A stretch of 7,887 nucleotides of DNA, taken from contig CAKQJZ010000090.1 of NCBI GenBank assembly GCA_934247875.1, positions 1-7,887 of the forward strand, given 5' to 3'. The notes beneath the pieces are model-generated. The model saw only the letters and a program-made list of their open reading frames with translations. It had not been told where the DNA came from and ran no database searches. The stretch comes from an uncultured Spirochaetales bacterium (GTDB lineage: Bacteria > Spirochaetota > Spirochaetia > Sphaerochaetales > Sphaerochaetaceae). This document shows, one piece after another, positions 5,733 to 7,887 of this stretch; the first letter of the stretch is position 1, and each line of letters begins with the position of its first letter. Made by a program: the position numbers and the translations under genes.

Positions 5733-7071
5733 ATTTGACGGTTCGAAATGGATAACTGATGAGACGCATCATTGGCATGCTGCCATTTGCGAGCACACAG
5801 GAGAAAGAAAAGACGTAGCTGAACATGTGAAAGGAAGTGGTACAACCATGGTTGAAGCTACAACAGAGAAATCTGGCAAGATGCTATACAAATGCACAAT
5901 TTGCGAAAGATTCATAATCGATGATATACCTCAAATAGCAATCGAAGTATCTGCAGAGAAACCACTAAAACAAACATTAATAGACAGGGATCTTCAGAAG
6001 ACAACATCTCTCAAACTAGCTGGAACATTAAGCGCTGATGATTTTAAGACACTTAAGGAAATGACAACACTTGAATCTTTGGATATCTCAGAAGTCACTA
6101 ATGACACAATTCCCGCAAATGCTTTTGAGGCTTCATATTTCAAAACAATCAAATTACCAAAAGGATTAAAAAGCATTGAAGATGATGCCTTCAGAAACTC
6201 AAACCTTATTGAGCTCATTATCCCAGAAGGTGTTACTGAGATTGGAAATCGTCTCTTATTTGATTCAAAAAAACTTACTAAACTGGTAATCCCAGGATCT
6301 GTAGAAATAGTTGGAAGATGGATTCTCCAAGTTACATCTAAGGATGTACATGGAAACCACTATATTGATTCGAGCATACCAGATGTAACTCTAGTTTTAT
6401 CTGAAGGTATAAAAGAATTGGCACCATCTGCTTTCTGGGGATCAGCAATCAAAGAAGTTATAATTCCTTCTTCTATAACAGTTATTTCTGACTGGTGTTT
6501 TTCAAATTCACGTTTAGAAAAGATAACATTCCATGATAATATAACTAAAATTGGTGGATGGGCATTTGAAAGCTGTAAGCTTAAATTTGAGAATAATAAA
6601 TTGATTCTCCCAAAGAACACTAAAGTATTAGGCCCATTTGCTTTCTATCTATACTATGCTCAAAGAAATGAAATAGTTCTTAATGATAATCTTGAGGTAA
6701 TATATCAAGGTGCTTTAATAACTTGCATTAACAAAACTCTAGAAATACCAGCATCGGTCAAGAAACTTTATAGAGGAACATTTGTAGTTGATCCAGACGG
6801 TTTAGATTCTGTAGTGTTCAGAGGAGAGACACCTCCAGAATACTGCAAAAATATCGATCCAGAAAATATCACATACAATGAAGCGACCGGAGAATATGAA
6901 GGGCCTCTTGATACAGTTCCACCTAAAATAGAAATTAATGACAAGATAAAAGAAAAGTACAAGAATCTGAAAGCATATGTCCCAGCAGCTTCACTTGAAG
7001 CTTATAAGACAGCGTTGCTAACAGATACAGACTTCGAACCTTTCAAATCAGAAAACATCATAGCTAAATAG
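5725..7071 (+). CDS. BspA/TpLRR-type leucine-rich-repeat surface lipoprotein (body)
   Basis: The open body is 448 codons from ATG 5725, but that ATG has no ribosome site and the true start is almost certainly 5646, in the other frame. Numbered from 5725, an N-terminal Cys/His segment (HHWH 15-18, Cys22, His24, CTIC 57-60) looks like a small zinc-ribbon-like module. From about 85 to 365 follow LRR_5 (BspA-type) repeats, for example ...IPANAF..IKLPKGLKSIEDDAF (129-156), LIIPEGVTEIG (164-174), LVIPGSVEIVG (187-197), VIIPSSITVIS (245-255) and LILPKNTKVLG (293-303). The C-terminus (VFRGETPPEY, KAYVPAASLEAYK) is the usual cap of such proteins. Family members are surface-exposed or secreted in oral and gut bacteria and act in adhesion or protein binding. 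The role here is inferred. The codon choice looks AT-richer than in the neighbouring genes. It stands alone, with its own leader. Confidence 0.88.
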   Translation: MHEFDGSKWITDETHHWHAAICEHTGERKDVAEHVKGSGTTMVEATTEKSGKMLYKCTICERFIIDDIPQIAIEVSAEKPLKQTLIDRDLQKTTSLKLAGTLSADDFKTLKEMTTLESLDISEVTNDTIPANAFEASYFKTIKLPKGLKSIEDDAFRNSNLIELIIPEGVTEIGNRLLFDSKKLTKLVIPGSVEIVGRWILQVTSKDVHGNHYIDSSIPDVTLVLSEGIKELAPSAFWGSAIKEVIIPSSITVISDWCFSNSRLEKITFHDNITKIGGWAFESCKLKFENNKLILPKNTKVLGPFAFYLYYAQRNEIVLNDNLEVIYQGALITCINKTLEIPASVKKLYRGTFVVDPDGLDSVVFRGETPPEYCKNIDPENITYNEATGEYEGPLDTVPPKIEINDKIKEKYKNLKAYVPAASLEAYKTALLTDTDFEPFKSENIIAK

Positions 7072-7082
7072 CAATGCATACA

Positions 7083-7125
7083 TAATATGTATATATGATT
7101 ATAATATAAATAATTATACATATTA
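7083..7125. repeat. AT-rich 11-bp inverted repeat downstream of the lipoprotein gene
   Basis: TAATATGTATA (7083-7093) and TATACATATTA (7115-7125) are exact inverted copies separated by 21 AT-only bases. The hairpin lies 11 bases past the lipoprotein stop and has no T-run after it. It may mark the 3' end of that transcript, but its near-total A+T content makes it a weak terminator. Confidence 0.4.
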
Positions 7126-7132
7126 CTTCGTC

Positions 7133-7172
7133 AAAAAAATACAGGGGCTTGGTTCGATATAAGTCCCTGTAT
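7133..7172 (-). terminator. Rho-independent terminator of hsp20
   Basis: Read on the minus strand, ATACAGGG-ACTT pairs with AAGC-CCCTGTAT (12 pairs with one G-T wobble, ten-base loop at 7151-7160). The stem runs directly into seven T residues (complement of A7133-A7139, the first of which pairs in the stem base). It begins 13 bases past the hsp20 stop codon. The + strand side has no T-run, so it serves hsp20 only. Confidence 0.92.
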
Positions 7173-7185
7173 CATCTACCAGCGA

Positions 7186-7602
7186 TTAGTTAATCTTTAT
7201 TTCGATCTTGCCTTTTTCAGGCTCTGCTGGCTTCTTTGGAAGTGTTACCTTTAGCACGCCGTTCTTTGTCTCTGCAGATATCTTTTCTTCATCGACATCG
7301 TCTGGGAGCGTGAATGATCTTGAGAAGCTGTTATGGTAAGTCTCCTTGATCATATACTTCTTCTCATTCTTTTCCTCTTCCTTCTTATTGCTTTCAGCCT
7401 TGATAGTAAGAGTATGCTTGTCTACTGATAGCTTTACATCCTCCGGGCTGTAGCCTGCTATCTCAGCCTCTACCGTATAGCTGTCCTTGTTCTCATATAC
7501 ATCTACAGGAGGCATCTTAGTAGTGTAGGCTCCATCGAAGAAATCATTGAAGAAGTTCTCAAGTCCATACTCAGGGTTTCTTTTACTAATTGCATATTTC
7601 AT
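7186..7602 (-). CDS. Small heat-shock protein, Hsp20/alpha-crystallin family
   Basis: The 138-residue ATP-independent holdase binds unfolding proteins in the cytosol and hands them to ATP-driven chaperones; such proteins form large oligomers. An N-terminal arm with FFNDFFDG (17-24) is followed by the alpha-crystallin domain (about 31-124), starting at PPVDVYENKDSY. The domain includes the family signature AETKNGVLKVTLPK (110-123) and ends in a C-terminal I-x-I motif (Ile133, Ile135, Ile137) that links subunits. Length is typical. The start is fixed by GGAG (7613-7610) seven bases before the ATG. The gene is monocistronic, with its own terminator. Upstream is a near-perfect sigma-54 promoter rather than a CIRCE element or an obvious sigma-32-type box, so control by an RpoN activator is inferred. 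Confidence 0.95.
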   Translation of the reverse strand: MKYAISKRNPEYGLENFFNDFFDGAYTTKMPPVDVYENKDSYTVEAEIAGYSPEDVKLSVDKHTLTIKAESNKKEEEKNEKKYMIKETYHNSFSRSFTLPDDVDEEKISAETKNGVLKVTLPKKPAEPEKGKIEIKIN

Positions 7603-7644
7603 TTTTTATCTCCTATAATAAGCTTTCGCTTACATAAAAGATAT

Positions 7645-7661
7645 TGCAAAGCTTGTGCCAA
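7645..7661 (-). promoter_or_regulatory. Sigma-54 (RpoN) promoter of hsp20
   Basis: On the minus strand the sequence reads TTGGCAC (7661-7655), AAGCT (7654-7650), TTGCA (7649-7645). This matches the sigma-54 consensus TGGCAC-N5-TTGCW at every conserved position, with the -24 GG at 7659-7658 and the -12 GC at 7647-7646 in the required spacing. Transcription would start near 7635, giving a leader of about 32 bases that contains the GGAG ribosome site. Confidence 0.75.
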
Positions 7662-7728
7662 CTTTGCTAATTCTTTAATATACAATTAGATATACATATT
7701 ATGCGAATTATTGAGCTAATAGAGAGCG

Positions 7729-7800
7729 GACACTTTGAGCCAAAGAGTTTTAAAGTTGCTTTAAAAAGTGTCACTTTGATACATCCACATAAAATCAAAG
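7729..7800. promoter_or_regulatory. Clustered CACTTTGA repeats and nested palindromes upstream of hsp20
   Basis: GACACTTT (7729-7736) and AAAGTGTC (7765-7772) are inverted copies. Between them lies TTTTAAAG-TTG-CTTTAAAA (7748-7766), a second perfect inverted repeat. CACTTTGA occurs twice directly (7731-7738, 7772-7779), and CTTTGAT (7774-7780) is inverted as ATCAAAG (7794-7800). The cluster lies about 70-140 bp upstream of the -24 element of the sigma-54 promoter, where enhancer-binding activators usually bind. It could alternatively be RNA structure in a + strand transcript. Confidence 0.4.
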
Positions 7801-7839
7801 CCTTTTATGTATAAGTGCTTTCTTGCACCGTGTTGTTAG

Positions 7840-7872
7840 AAAACCTCAATTAAATGCGTGAATTGAGGTTTT
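7840..7872. terminator. 12-bp hairpin with flanking A/T tracts near the right edge
   Basis: AAAACCTCAATT (7840-7851) pairs perfectly with AATTGAGGTTTT (7861-7872) around a nine-base loop (AAATGCGTG). On either strand the stem ends in four T residues, as in short bidirectional terminators. It may end a transcript entering from the right, outside the window, or a short + strand RNA from 7700 onward. A smaller GTGC/GCAC hairpin lies at 7815-7828. Confidence 0.5.
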
Positions 7873-7887
7873 ACCCTCTATATCGGT

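Noticed and set aside
5621..5845. Minus-strand 74-codon frame across the lipoprotein start
   Set aside because: It is antisense to the signal peptide and has no promoter or ribosome site; its length comes from low stop density.
7603..7700. CIRCE (HrcA) or sigma-32-type heat-shock control of hsp20
   Set aside because: I looked for the TTAGCACTC-N9-GAGTGCTAA inverted repeat and for CTTGAA/CCCCAT-like boxes; neither is present.
7701..7814. 37-codon + strand frame beginning ATG CGA ATT ATT GAG
   Set aside because: It has no Shine-Dalgarno, no TATNNT box six bases upstream and no recognisable family. The stretch is dominated by palindromes better explained as binding sites or RNA structure. A conserved homologue would change this.
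7840..7887. CRISPR repeat or tracr-like RNA at the right edge because of AAAACCTC...GAGGTTTT
   Set aside because: Only one copy is seen, there are no spacers and no cas genes, and the window ends there. A simple terminator explains it.

Overview
The window looks like chromosome of a low-to-moderate G+C, host-associated anaerobic bacterium. A Spirochaetota (Treponema-like) source is my best guess. It rests on a BspA/TpLRR-type surface lipoprotein with a relaxed lipobox, a clear sigma-54 promoter, an M18 aminopeptidase and the overall gene mix. A Clostridia-like Firmicute is not excluded, since no rRNA or lineage marker is present. Most genes are ordinary housekeeping genes; the unusual content lies in the control regions.

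Layout. Positions 1-171 hold no gene I can support. At 172-362 a sigma-70-type promoter leads into a compact SAM riboswitch of the SAM-I/SAM-IV clan, and then a chain of mutually exclusive hairpins ends on the Shine-Dalgarno of metK (363-1523, +). A strong hairpin at 1530-1555 separates metK from a convergent two-gene unit on the minus strand: a six-helix membrane protein of unknown function (2405-3301), followed by uppP/bacA undecaprenyl-diphosphatase (1560-2360). A 64-bp divergent promoter region lies between that unit and an M18 metallo-aminopeptidase (3366-4691, +). The aminopeptidase gene converges on a NYN nuclease with an OST-HTH/LOTUS domain (4723-5412, -) across a 12-bp hairpin that contains the NYN stop codon. 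A 233-bp AT-rich divergent region then precedes a leucine-rich-repeat lipoprotein (+). Its signal peptide (5646) and body (5725-7071) are in different frames, separated at a run of seven C residues. Last is a small heat-shock protein Hsp20 (7186-7602, -) with its own terminator and an excellent sigma-54 promoter, preceded by clustered repeats in enhancer-site position.

How the parts work. metK makes S-adenosylmethionine and appears to be shut off at translation by its product. UppP recycles the undecaprenyl carrier for peptidoglycan and other envelope polymers, and is probably co-transcribed with the membrane protein upstream. The aminopeptidase and NYN nuclease act in peptide and RNA turnover. 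The lipoprotein is a probable surface adhesin or interaction protein, and Hsp20 is a holdase chaperone. I see no single multi-gene novel system. The best leads are the metK leader switch, the C-tract that takes the lipoprotein out of frame, the sigma-54-driven Hsp20, and three genes whose -10 boxes lie exactly six bases before the ATG, which suggests leaderless transcripts. All family assignments are from reading the sequence; no search was run.
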